Source: Clostridiales bacterium UBA929 (lineage in GTDB: Bacteria > Bacillota > Clostridia > Oscillospirales > UBA929). Taken from it: DNA of 39,324 nucleotides. The position numbers were made by a program, and so were the translations under genes. Within the stretch, counting starts at the first letter, position 1. Each line of letters begins with the position of its first letter. The notes beneath the pieces were generated by a model, which saw nothing but the letters and a program-made list of their open reading frames with translations, was not told the origin of the DNA and did no database searches. The stretch covers positions 1 to 39,324 of the forward strand of contig DBDP01000124.1 of assembly GCA_002293625.1 (NCBI GenBank). The letters are read 5' to 3'. This document shows positions 32,809 through 39,324 of this stretch, piece after piece.

Positions 32809-32905
32809 GATTTCGCAAACGGGCGCAAAAATCACAATCCATAAAACCTAGTATTACGAGCGGTTACAGACGGTGGCAAAAAGATGCAAAAAGAAAAATA
32901 TTGCT

Positions 32906-32953
32906 CTCATAACCCGGAGGTCAGAGGTTCAAATCCTCTCCCCGCAACCACAA
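32906..32953. repeat. attR, 48-bp core
   Basis: An exact copy of the 3' half of tRNA-fMet plus flank (23,715-23,762). The 5' half of the tRNA is absent here, so this is not a gene. The sequence just after it carries the original tRNA terminator. Confidence 0.92.
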
Positions 32954-32954
32954 C

Positions 32955-32985
32955 CCCTTGAACCGCAACGGTTTGAGGGATTTCA
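32955..32985 (+). terminator. displaced native terminator of tRNA-fMet, or second element's
   Basis: CCCTTGAACCG pairs with CGGTTTGAGGG around CAA, followed by ATTTCATTTATTT. It sits right after attR, in the position the tRNA terminator would have before insertion. Confidence 0.65.
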
Positions 32986-33090
32986 TTTATTTGCAACCGT
33001 GGCGTTGCAAATCGGCCCGTAGAAGAATACGCCCTATACAGAATGGTAATATGCGAAAATACGAGACAACCAGTTCATGGAAGCATTTTC

Positions 33091-34029
33091 TTACCCGTGA
33101 GCGCCAACCGGCTCCGTTTGCAACCAAGTGGGCAATAGCACGTCTGAATACTTCAACCGATCCTTCGCTCCATTCAGCTTTTTTGCCTCTAAAATCTTCG
33201 AGGGGTCACAATAAGCGGCTACCTGTTCCACAGCTTTTCGCATCTCCTGCGGCATCGTGGTAACGTACCTCTCTGTCGTTGATACGGAAGCGTGTCCCAT
33301 GCGCAAGCCCGTGAACAACGCAAAGAGAATCGCCGTTCTCTGTGTCTCCCGCATGACTTCATGAAGAAATACAGACATCTCGTCGGGATCGAGTACCCGC
33401 ATCTTCGGCGTCGGGACATCCGGTCTTTGTGTTTTGAGCGTGGGATTGGACGGAAGCTGATACCTCTCAACAGCGTAGCTGAAAAAGTCCTTCAGGATCA
33501 TGTGGTGATTACACACTGTCTTGGCGGATAAAGCCCCGCTTTTGCCGTCCCTGCGTGAACCGTTCCGCTGCATCCTGTTGTAATACTCCTGTACCGTTTC
33601 TAGCGTGATCTGGTATAACGGCAAGGCTCCAAAGAACGGCTCGAAATGAACCTCATAGGTATTCAAGTACCCGGAGTAAGTAGTAGCCTTCTTGGTCGGC
33701 GGGGATTTGAACAGCTTTAGCCAATGCGGGAACGCTTCAGAGAAAAGGATTTCGGATACCTTTGGATGACCGAGCTTCTCCATCTCGTCGTAAAGCTCTC
33801 TTTCTCTGAGCTTCTCCGCCGCCATTACAGCTTCACGGCGTTCCTGTTCCTCCAAATAGGCGTCGCGCCGCTCAATGCAGGCGGCACGGGTTTTACCTTT
33901 GAAAGATTTTCGGTTCGGGGAACCGTCCGGTTTTCGGCCAAGCGTGATTTGGTGTACCCACGATTTGTCGGGCAGTTGGTAAAACGTGCCTTCGCCGTTC
34001 GCCCTCTTGTGTGATTTCTGCTTTGGCAT
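33091..34029 (-). pseudogene. second tyrosine integrase with catalytic-domain deletion
   Basis: The 312-residue frame has an intact N-terminal AP2-like domain (GEGTFYQLPDKSWVHQITLGRKPDGSPNRKSFKGKTR), a core-binding domain and catalytic box I (RTAILFALFTGLRMG). At codon 244-245 (near 33,295) it jumps straight to HASVSTTERYVTTMPQEM, the end of box II. About 100 residues, including the Lys hairpin and HxxR, are missing; the Tyr remains. The frame is kept, so a shortened protein can be made, but it cannot recombine. AGGAG lies 7 bases before the ATG. It is placed relative to attR exactly as the first integrase is to attL. Confidence 0.88.
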
Positions 34030-34043
34030 AGTAAAACTCCTTA

Positions 34044-34259
34044 TTAATGAGATTTACTTGCCAGCAACTCGGCAAGCTCAGGAGGTCGGGTGCCCATCCA
34101 CCGATAGAAAGGTTCCTTAGGGATCCTGTACATGTTCCCTACCCTTTTCACGGGAAACGCTTTGCTGTGAATCAAGTTGTACGCGCTGTTGACGCCTATC
34201 CGAAGGATTTCTCGAACCTCCGATACGGTGAGTGTGTCCGGCGCTTGTAATGCCGACAT
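34044..34259 (-). CDS. excisionase-family HTH protein
   Basis: 71 residues: TLTVSEVREILRIGVNSAYNLIHSKAFPVKRVGNMYRIPKEPFYRWM is the HTH_17/excisionase pattern (helix-turn-helix, then a basic wing). AGGAGG lies 7 bases before the ATG. It sits 14 bases upstream of the broken integrase and would have been its directionality factor. Confidence 0.85.
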   Translation of the reverse strand: MSALQAPDTLTVSEVREILRIGVNSAYNLIHSKAFPVKRVGNMYRIPKEPFYRWMGTRPPELAELLASKSH

Positions 34260-34414
34260 GGCATATCCTCCTGAGCGCCGCCGATTTTCCTGTTCCGTAT
34301 TCTCTTTTCAAGGTACATGGGGTCGTTATTGCAATTGTTCCATGTAATGATTGAGAACACAGCGAAACATCGTAAACAAGAAAATGAGATGAACGGGAAC
34401 TATTCCCATTCACC

Positions 34415-34867
34415 TCAAACAGATTCGGCCATTTTCACAATACCCTCGCCGGACACCACTTTGGGATCATAATCCAACATCAATATGGTGCTGTCGTTCG
34501 GATACCATATCAAGTAAGCGCGGCCGTCCTTTTCGTAGAGGAACACGAATGCGCCGTTGACGATGACGGTAATAACGCTGTCAGCCATATCCGGGTCAAA
34601 GACTTCCGAATAGAAGGAAGCGTTCCTGATTCTCTCCGGGTCTGTGCAAAAGTAACGGTGATAAACGATAGTGTTACCCGCCTCGTCCGAGTAAACGACC
34701 GGCGCCTTTATCTCCTCTAAGCCGGCTAAGTCGAAACCCGCCTTTATTGCCGCCGTGCCAACCTCAATAAGTATTTCATCCGCTACGGATAACTCCCGCT
34801 CTTCGCAGGACGAACAGAACCCAACGATCAGGGCAAGGAGAACCGCGCCGGCTGCGAACCGTTTCAT
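34415..34867 (-). CDS. small lipoprotein of unknown function
   Basis: 150 residues. MKRFAAGAVLLALIVGFCSSC is a lipoprotein signal with Cys at the cleavage site. The mature part is acidic, with strands AGNTIVYHRYFCTDPE and ADSVITVIVNGAFVFLYEKDGRAYLIWYPNDSTILMLDYD. No domain recognised. ATG 34,867 has AAGG 8 bases upstream and overlaps the stop of the upstream gene by four bases, so the pair is coupled. Confidence 0.75.
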   Translation of the reverse strand: MKRFAAGAVLLALIVGFCSSCEERELSVADEILIEVGTAAIKAGFDLAGLEEIKAPVVYSDEAGNTIVYHRYFCTDPERIRNASFYSEVFDPDMADSVITVIVNGAFVFLYEKDGRAYLIWYPNDSTILMLDYDPKVVSGEGIVKMAESV

Positions 34868-35130
34868 TTCACGCACCTTCTTGAAGGAACCCCCCGCATG
34901 AAAAACTCCTCCGTTTTGCATTGGAGCATCTCAAGGGCGAGTTTGGCCTGATAGTTAATGGTGTTGGATTTGAGGATTACGCTGATGCCGTTGAACAATC
35001 CGTAATAGAGAGGCTTGTAATCCACGTCCCAATCGCTGGGGGTATTTTCGTCGAGGGCGGCGAACGCCTTCAGAATTTCCGCTGTGAGAGCCTTATCCAT
35101 TGGAGCGTCTTCCACATGTGTATAATCCAT
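34864..35130 (-). CDS. hypothetical protein, 88 residues
   Basis: Soluble and helix-rich (LTAEILKAFAALDENTPSDWDVDYKPLYYGLFNGISVILKSNT, NYQAKLALEMLQCKTEEFFMRG). No family recognised. AAGGA lies 9 bases before the ATG. It is coupled to the lipoprotein downstream. Confidence 0.65.
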   Translation of the reverse strand: MDYTHVEDAPMDKALTAEILKAFAALDENTPSDWDVDYKPLYYGLFNGISVILKSNTINYQAKLALEMLQCKTEEFFMRGVPSRRCVK

Positions 35131-35201
35131 CGTGGTTTTTCCTTCTTTCCGACTATATTTTCTTCGGTAGAGTTTGCCCCGTCCGGCGCGCTCTGAAAAG
35201 T

Positions 35202-35237
35202 AAAAAAGGAAACGTGCCTTAATTCAAGGGCGTTTCC
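35202..35237 (-). terminator. terminator after the sensor kinase
   Basis: The minus strand has GGAAACG ... CGTTTCC with an inner AAGG/CCTT pair, followed by TTTTTTAC. It ends the kinase transcript about 100 bases after its stop and upstream of the 88-residue gene. Confidence 0.8.
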
Positions 35238-35272
35238 ATTGTACATCATGGTGCAACAAAATGCAACACCTA

Positions 35273-35308
35273 ATTGCCGCATTTTGCTGTACTTTATAAA
35301 ATTATCGG
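35273..35308. repeat. 36-bp motif shared with the XRE gene leader
   Basis: This block (TTGCCGCATTTTGC, then TACTTT, five bases, ATTATCGG) matches 39,186-39,222 (GTGCCGCAATTTGC, TACTTT, five bases, ATTTTATCGG). Just left of it are two direct TGCAACA copies 10 bp apart (35,252-35,268). Possibly a protein binding site. Confidence 0.4.
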
Positions 35309-35338
35309 CGGAAAGAGAGAAAAACGGTTTTCGAGCCG

Positions 35339-36835
35339 TCAGCCGCGGGTCACAGAAACCCTGTCGCTATGGGGGAAATCGTCCGGACGGTATGTCTCAA
35401 TGACATAGCGATTCTCACCGTCGAAGCGGATGGTGACGGTCTTGGAATAGCTGGAACCGGGCGGGTTTTCATGGATTATCAGGCTTGCGCCGCATTCCTT
35501 CATCGTTTCAAAGGTGGTCATGAAACCGATCCCGCTGCCGCCGTTCTCTTGGTGGGTAGTGACGCGCTCCGCGCCGAGCTTTATTAGTGTGTCTACTTCA
35601 AACGGGATTCCGTTGTCCTGAACCGAGAACTCATAGCAGCCGTCCGCTTCCCCGATCATCGCCAGCACCCTCCCGGTGGCGTTGTCACTCGCCTTGACCG
35701 CAATCAGCGCGTCTTGCAGGTGGTCGCCGATCATCGTTTCCAATTTTCCCTTACCGATTACCGTTTCCACCATATGTACAATGCTGCCGCTGATCATGAG
35801 GTTGAAGTCGATGTCATGGCTGGCGAAAATGCCGGCGAAGTATTTGAACAGGGCATCCATTGAATGGATGTTTGCGGAAGGTATACTTGGTATTCTCTTG
35901 CCTCCAACTGTATCGGTGTACTCTTTTGATATATCGCGGATGTCCTCCAACTGTTGGTTTAGCTGTTCGTAATAATCTGGCGGCAACCCTAATGAGCGTG
36001 TCTTCTCGATAAGGGAAAGAGCAACCTCTTCCGCCGCCGATAGGCGGTGCATGACCCTGTGGTTCGCGACCCTCACCGATTCGTGCATTTCCTTGTAGCG
36101 TTCCAGTTCTTGTGTCACTCTGGCCAACTCCTTATGATAAATTTCTTCATTGCGCTCCCATGCTCTTTTTCGCTGCCACATCTTCATACTCCTCCGAATC
36201 CATATATATATCCCCGCTCCGGTTATGCCCGTGCTGGTGATTAGAGGGATAATAGTTCTATATATTCCGTAGTTTCCCCAAAGCTCTAAGCCGAGAGTAT
36301 TAAAGGCAAAGAACAGTCCCGCAATGACCAAGGTAATAGCCAGCGTGTATCTCGCGAATAAAAAAGGGAATCCCCGCTTGAATCGCCGGACTTTGAAGAA
36401 CCGATAGCACAGAAATAGTTGTAAGACGGCGATTAAAGCGTAAAACAGCAGATAAACGGGTTCGTTGAAATCAATTGGGTTTTCATCGGTGTATTCCCGC
36501 ATACCTAAAAACGGAGCGAAAGCTAGGCTGACCGGAAGCCATCCGGCAGTATAGGATACGAAGCCCATTCCGTATGAAAGCAAGAAAGCGGATACCGCCG
36601 TATCGAGTTTTTGCTTGTAGATGACCCTAACCATTGCACTAGAGGTGGCGCAATATAGTATTTCCGGCATTCCAGAAGGAAGCCAACGCGGTGCCGTTGC
36701 CTCCAGAAATGCCCACATAATGCACCAAAGCCCCATCAATGCCTTTTGAGAGATTCGGGAGTCTTGATTCAACGATCTTTCGCAGATATAGAAGCTGGCA
36801 AGAAGCGTACCCATCGAACTGATGACATCGCACAT
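35339..36835 (-). CDS. GHKL-type sensor histidine kinase, degenerate N-box
   Basis: 498 residues. Six or so hydrophobic helices fill 1-215 (for example LCIMWAFLEA, VYLLFYALIAVLQLFLCY, YTLAITLVIAGLFFAFN), followed by a coiled coil (EEIYHKELARVTQELERYKEMHESV) and an AgrC/ComD-like H-box region (NHRVMHRLSAAEE). In the ATPase domain the G1 box (VQDNGIPFEV) and G2 box (GGSGIGF) are intact. The N-box reads GDHLQDALIAV where Asn is normal, so activity is uncertain. ATG 36,835 is preferred over 36,910, because the extension is Arg-rich and overlaps a transposon remnant on the other strand. No response regulator or signal-peptide gene lies in the window. Confidence 0.82.
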   Translation of the reverse strand: MCDVISSMGTLLASFYICERSLNQDSRISQKALMGLWCIMWAFLEATAPRWLPSGMPEILYCATSSAMVRVIYKQKLDTAVSAFLLSYGMGFVSYTAGWLPVSLAFAPFLGMREYTDENPIDFNEPVYLLFYALIAVLQLFLCYRFFKVRRFKRGFPFLFARYTLAITLVIAGLFFAFNTLGLELWGNYGIYRTIIPLITSTGITGAGIYIWIRRSMKMWQRKRAWERNEEIYHKELARVTQELERYKEMHESVRVANHRVMHRLSAAEEVALSLIEKTRSLGLPPDYYEQLNQQLEDIRDISKEYTDTVGGKRIPSIPSANIHSMDALFKYFAGIFASHDIDFNLMISGSIVHMVETVIGKGKLETMIGDHLQDALIAVKASDNATGRVLAMIGEADGCYEFSVQDNGIPFEVDTLIKLGAERVTTHQENGGSGIGFMTTFETMKECGASLIIHENPPGSSYSKTVTIRFDGENRYVIETYRPDDFPHSDRVSVTRG

Positions 36836-36963
36836 TGACAATCCGCAAACGAATCGGCTCCATAGTCTACGAAGTGGAAATCCACTTCTGTCCAAACGCC
36901 CGCGAAACATTAAACGATAAGATAATCCGGCTTATGCGGCGTGATATGGAGGCGGCGTCGTGA
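36835..36963 (+). pseudogene. TnpW-like transposon protein remnant
   Basis: A 42-codon frame reads LTIRKRIGSIVYEVEIHF, then PNARETLNDKIIRLMRRDMEAAS and stop. It resembles the small TnpW proteins that precede large serine recombinases in Tn4451/Tn-type elements of Clostridia (KIGxTxYxVxVHF...AKETMxDKIxRLI). There is no ATG start (a TTG is possible) and no ribosome binding site, and no recombinase follows. Confidence 0.55.
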
Positions 36964-37014
36964 AAAATGCTCTGGCAATTCACGATTCCGTGTGCTATAC
37001 TATGGATGCCGTAA

Positions 37015-38094
37015 ATAACTACGACCACTGGCGACTCGTACAGGAAAGACTTTAGTTCAACCGAATCATCAAACAAGCCGTATATCACATTGACATGGAA
37101 TCCAGCTACTCCCAGTGGGATTTCTGCAAATACTATTTACAGATTTAGAAACACCAATCTTCGTTACCTTAGTGCTACAACGAACACCACATTTGCTCAA
37201 TTATCATCGGTAACAGCAACAAACATTAGTGCGTTGTGGTATATCACATCAGCGGGAACGAATCTTTATTATATTGAATCTTTAGGAGTTCGTACCGCGA
37301 GACCATCTTCCACGACATTTAGTACATTACCAAATATGCTCACAGCAAATGCAACAGGAACATCCGCAACCACAGGAACTCTTTCTTTGACAGCGTTTTC
37401 ATCTGCAGACACACAAAAATGGTATATAAACAGAAACGGAAGCAATTATTACTTTGTTAACTATAAATATCCACAACTCGCCATCAATGTAAACAACATA
37501 TCTGCAGCTCCTAATCTTGCAGCATCATCAACGGGTGTTGCATGGACTGTTGAAACAGTGACAAGAAATGACGCATGGCTTCTTAGGTATAGTGGTGCAC
37601 CAACCACCGTAACCGTCAATGTTGTCATTGAAGCCTCAGCTGTAACAGGGTTACTTACAAATGCAATTTACAATACCGCAACAGCATGGAATGGCATTGA
37701 TCCCAATATTACTGTAAGGGTTTATCCCTCAACATTTACAGGAACACCTCCAAATGCGAATTTTACAATAAGAGTTCGAGGTGTTAATTCTGGTGGAGCT
37801 AGGCTAGGTAGACTTGTATCAACACCATCAAACTTAGATAGCGCATGGACTAGTGCTGTGATCGAAATATCCACCGAGTCGTCGGGAACAAACAGCAACA
37901 ATTATACTAACGGTGATCGAGAGATGAATTTTCTACATGAATTAGGTCATGGTTTGAAGCTTGCTCATCCTCATCAAGCCACTGCAGGCTATTATCCGGT
38001 CTCAATTATGTGTCAAGGCTTACCGTCAGTCAATACGAACTTAACTGTCAGGCCCTCTGGGCATGATAAATACAATCTTATGAGAAAGTGGTGA
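37015..38094 (+). pseudogene. 5'-truncated secreted ricin-trefoil / zinc-protease protein
   Basis: The frame is open from 37,015, right after a stop, and already reads as protein (GDSYRKDFSSTESSNKPYITLTWNP) before any good start. A TTG at 37,090 could give 334 residues but has no ribosome site and no signal peptide. The upstream part looks like the end of a DNRLRE-type extracellular domain. Then come a beta-trefoil lectin-like repeat region (TIYRFRNTNLRYLSATTN..., residues 12-150) and a metzincin-like zinc site HELGHGLKLAH (His283, Glu284, His287, His293) with a Met-turn (SIMCQG, Met307). Position 8 of the zinc motif is Lys where Gly is usual. The AT-rich composition differs sharply from the core genes. 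Confidence 0.72.
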
Positions 38095-38099
38095 AAATA

Positions 38100-38819
38100 A
38101 TGAAAAAGGCAATACTGAGCACATTACTGGTTATACTTTTGACAGCTTGCCAATCTGTTCAACCCATTATTGGAGGCGATGCCGGGAATGGGGATAACTC
38201 CCCAAGTGGGTTCTACTTTGATTCCACTAAATTTATTATAGTGGATAATGATGGTGGGAATAGAATAATCCCCACATCAATGGAGGATATGGAAAAACGC
38301 GCACGAAACTTAACCAACGATTCTGAAACTCAATACGGTGCTATCCTTATTTGTGAAGTAATAGGGAAAAGCATAAACCGTATTATTGAGCCTTCTGAGG
38401 AAGATCGGGATGAGAGCAGTGTATATGGTGTAAATCATGTATTGACACCTGTGAAAATTAGCAGAGTTGTTTTTGCGGGTAAAGATGTCTTCTTAAACGA
38501 AGGCAATGAAGTATACTTGGTCGAACCCTTTTTCTATGTCACCAAAGAGACGCCGGCATATATGGAAGAATACGGAGAGAATACTATCATTTCAAGCGAA
38601 TACGATCCCCTTGAAAAAGGGAAAAGATATCTCATGTATCTATCATATCAGCCAGATGAAATATATAATTTCAATGGCGAAACAACCCTACGTACGCTTG
38701 GTCTTAGAGAATCAGTTTATTGCTTAAGTGATGATTCTCCAAGCAAAAGAGCCTCTGATGATCCGTTGTATGAGGATATATGGGAGGAGGTTAAAAAGAC
38801 ATATGACGATAATAAGTGA
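38100..38819 (+). CDS. AT-rich lipoprotein of unknown function
   Basis: 239 residues with a lipoprotein signal (MKKAILSTLLVILLTAC). The mature part has YGAILICEVIGKS and later VLTPVKISRVVFAGKDVFLNEGNEVYLVEPFF, then YDPLEKGKRYLMYLSYQPDEIYNFNG. That pattern recalls proteins that track exported or regulated phrases in Clostridia lipoproteins, but no named domain is recognised. It begins six bases after the protease stop, and both are AT-rich, so they entered together. The ribosome site is weak, so coupling to the upstream frame is likely. Confidence 0.72.
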   Translation: MKKAILSTLLVILLTACQSVQPIIGGDAGNGDNSPSGFYFDSTKFIIVDNDGGNRIIPTSMEDMEKRARNLTNDSETQYGAILICEVIGKSINRIIEPSEEDRDESSVYGVNHVLTPVKISRVVFAGKDVFLNEGNEVYLVEPFFYVTKETPAYMEEYGENTIISSEYDPLEKGKRYLMYLSYQPDEIYNFNGETTLRTLGLRESVYCLSDDSPSKRASDDPLYEDIWEEVKKTYDDNK

Positions 38820-38888
38820 TCTATAGGCAAAGGGGGTATAAAAATATACCAACGAATCTTACGTCGGAATTTTCATTCTATGTCTAGT

Positions 38889-38930
38889 AAACCCGCAAGA
38901 TGCTTTCCTGGTCAGCGTCTTGCGGGTTTT
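38889..38930. terminator. strong bidirectional terminator
   Basis: TAAACCCGCAAGA pairs perfectly with TCTTGCGGGTTTT around a 16-base loop; there is a T-run on the plus strand and an A-run before the stem for the minus strand. It ends the AT-rich protease/lipoprotein unit. Confidence 0.85.
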
Positions 38931-38959
38931 AATATCAGTTTAGAAAAGTCCCTTGACAA

Positions 38960-39145
38960 ATGTCATCGGACTATGTACTTTTCGGCGCTCGCGACCCGCT
39001 GACCGCGATTTCTTCTTTATACGGTTTTACCCACGAACAGGCGCAGCTCACGCTGGACATCGTCATGAGGGTAATTGAGTTCCTGAAAACGTCCACCGCC
39101 AATTACGCTCTGATCCAAGAGGTGCTCCGGCAGCAAGACCCTTAA
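38960..39145 (+). CDS. small orphan ORF, 61 residues
   Basis: Reads SSDYVLFGARDPLTAISSLYGFTHEQAQLTLDIVMRVIEFLKTSTANY, a plausible soluble helical protein with codon use like the GC-rich core, unlike the AT-rich genes before it. There is no ribosome binding site before the ATG, and a TTGACA (38,954-38,959) touches it, so the start is doubtful and this may be a fragment. Confidence 0.4.
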   Translation: MSSDYVLFGARDPLTAISSLYGFTHEQAQLTLDIVMRVIEFLKTSTANYALIQEVLRQQDP

Positions 39146-39185
39146 TGGGATTATATCAAATGCTAAGTGAGATGACAAGCGTTAG

Positions 39186-39222
39186 GTGCCGCAATTTGCC
39201 ATACTTTGCCCGATTTTATCGG
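39186..39222. repeat. motif copy in the XRE gene leader
   Basis: Second copy of the block at 35,273-35,308, here 20 bases before the XRE start. It could be an operator for that regulator. Confidence 0.4.
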
Positions 39223-39242
39223 TTTTGAAAGCTGAGGATGCG

Positions 39243-39324
39243 ATGAGCAACCAAGAAATTTTGAGCGAACGGATCAAGCATTACCGGCAACTGAAGGGGC
39301 TGACGCAGAAAGCGATGGCGGAGA
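39243..39324 (+). CDS. XRE-family regulator, 5' part only
   Basis: Starts ATGAGCAACCAAG with GAGG 5 bases upstream. The 27 residues present (SNQEILSERIKHYRQLKGLTQKAMAE) are the first helix and the turn entry of a Cro/CI-type HTH. The gene runs off the right edge. Confidence 0.8.
   Translation, partial: MSNQEILSERIKHYRQLKGLTQKAMAE

Larger units (their letters stand above)
32540..33090. other. element right end and junction, no gene
   Basis: 551 bases without a convincing gene. It holds a short palindrome at the end of the previous gene (AGGGTACCCT), three GTTCAAGT arm-site candidates, the attR core, a terminator hairpin and the end of the second, broken integrase. Confidence 0.7.

Noticed and set aside
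32906..32953. A second tRNA-Met gene
   Set aside because: Only the 3' half matches; the acceptor 5' strand and D-arm are absent. It is attR.
35070..35282. Possible AgrD-like signal peptide gene near the sensor kinase
   Set aside because: The frame has an ATG but no ribosome site, runs through the terminator hairpin, and lacks the amphipathic helix, Cys-ring and acidic tail of AgrD.

Overview
The window looks like a chromosomal segment of a GC-rich (by eye mid-50s % GC) anaerobic Firmicute of the Clostridia, probably Oscillospiraceae/Ruminococcaceae-like. The reasons are the canonical murB-rapZ-yvcK-whiA block, strong AAGGAGG-type ribosome binding sites, a DnaE-type PolIIIalpha with PHP domain, ackA, tmcAL, a TrkH/TrkA potassium system, and Clostridia-type mobile-element genes. 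The taxonomic placement is inference.

Positions 1-22,630 are core genome, all on the minus strand and densely packed with many ATGA start/stop overlaps. In transcription order: ackA-tmcAL; Fic-glk-murB-rapZ-yvcK-whiA; trkA-trkA-trkH; a decayed RelE/HigA-type toxin-antitoxin pair and a GyrI-like gene; a PstS-like lipoprotein, dnaE, pfkA, uxuA, hom, a PH-domain gene, a GNAT gene, lysC and a VOC gene. hom and lysC supply two steps of the aspartate-family pathway, and lysC carries an internal ribosome binding site for a separate ACT-domain subunit. Short GGGGCG...CGCCC palindromic repeats are scattered through this part: between genes, at the whiA stop codon, and in frame inside dnaE.

Positions 22,778-23,760 hold a broken MutS-like gene on the plus strand, then tRNA-Leu(UAA) and initiator tRNA-fMet.

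Positions 23,715-32,953 are a complete 9.2-kb integrated element bounded by a 48-bp direct repeat of the 3' half of tRNA-fMet. It encodes a tyrosine integrase with an internal XRE-like HTH domain, two small DNA-binding proteins, an in-frame YqaJ-exonuclease/RecT-annealase fusion, a replisome-organiser protein with 21-bp tandem repeats, a DnaC-like loader, a VRR-NUC nuclease, a sigma-70-like factor, an RHH/PIN toxin-antitoxin module divergent from a well-formed promoter, and unknown small proteins. It has the early and replication genes of a prophage but no terminase, capsid or tail genes, so it is either a phage-satellite-like element or a prophage that lost its late half. Integrase arm-type direct repeats (GTTCAAGT) sit inside both att sites.

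Beyond attR (32,954-34,259) lies a second, tandem integration remnant: an excisionase-like gene and an integrase that lost about 100 catalytic residues by in-frame deletion. Positions 34,415-39,324 are an accessory patchwork: a small lipoprotein operon, a GHKL sensor kinase with a degenerate N-box and no response regulator nearby, a TnpW-like transposon remnant, a 5'-truncated AT-rich ricin-trefoil/zinc-protease gene, an AT-rich lipoprotein, a strong terminator, a small orphan ORF and the start of an XRE regulator cut by the window edge.
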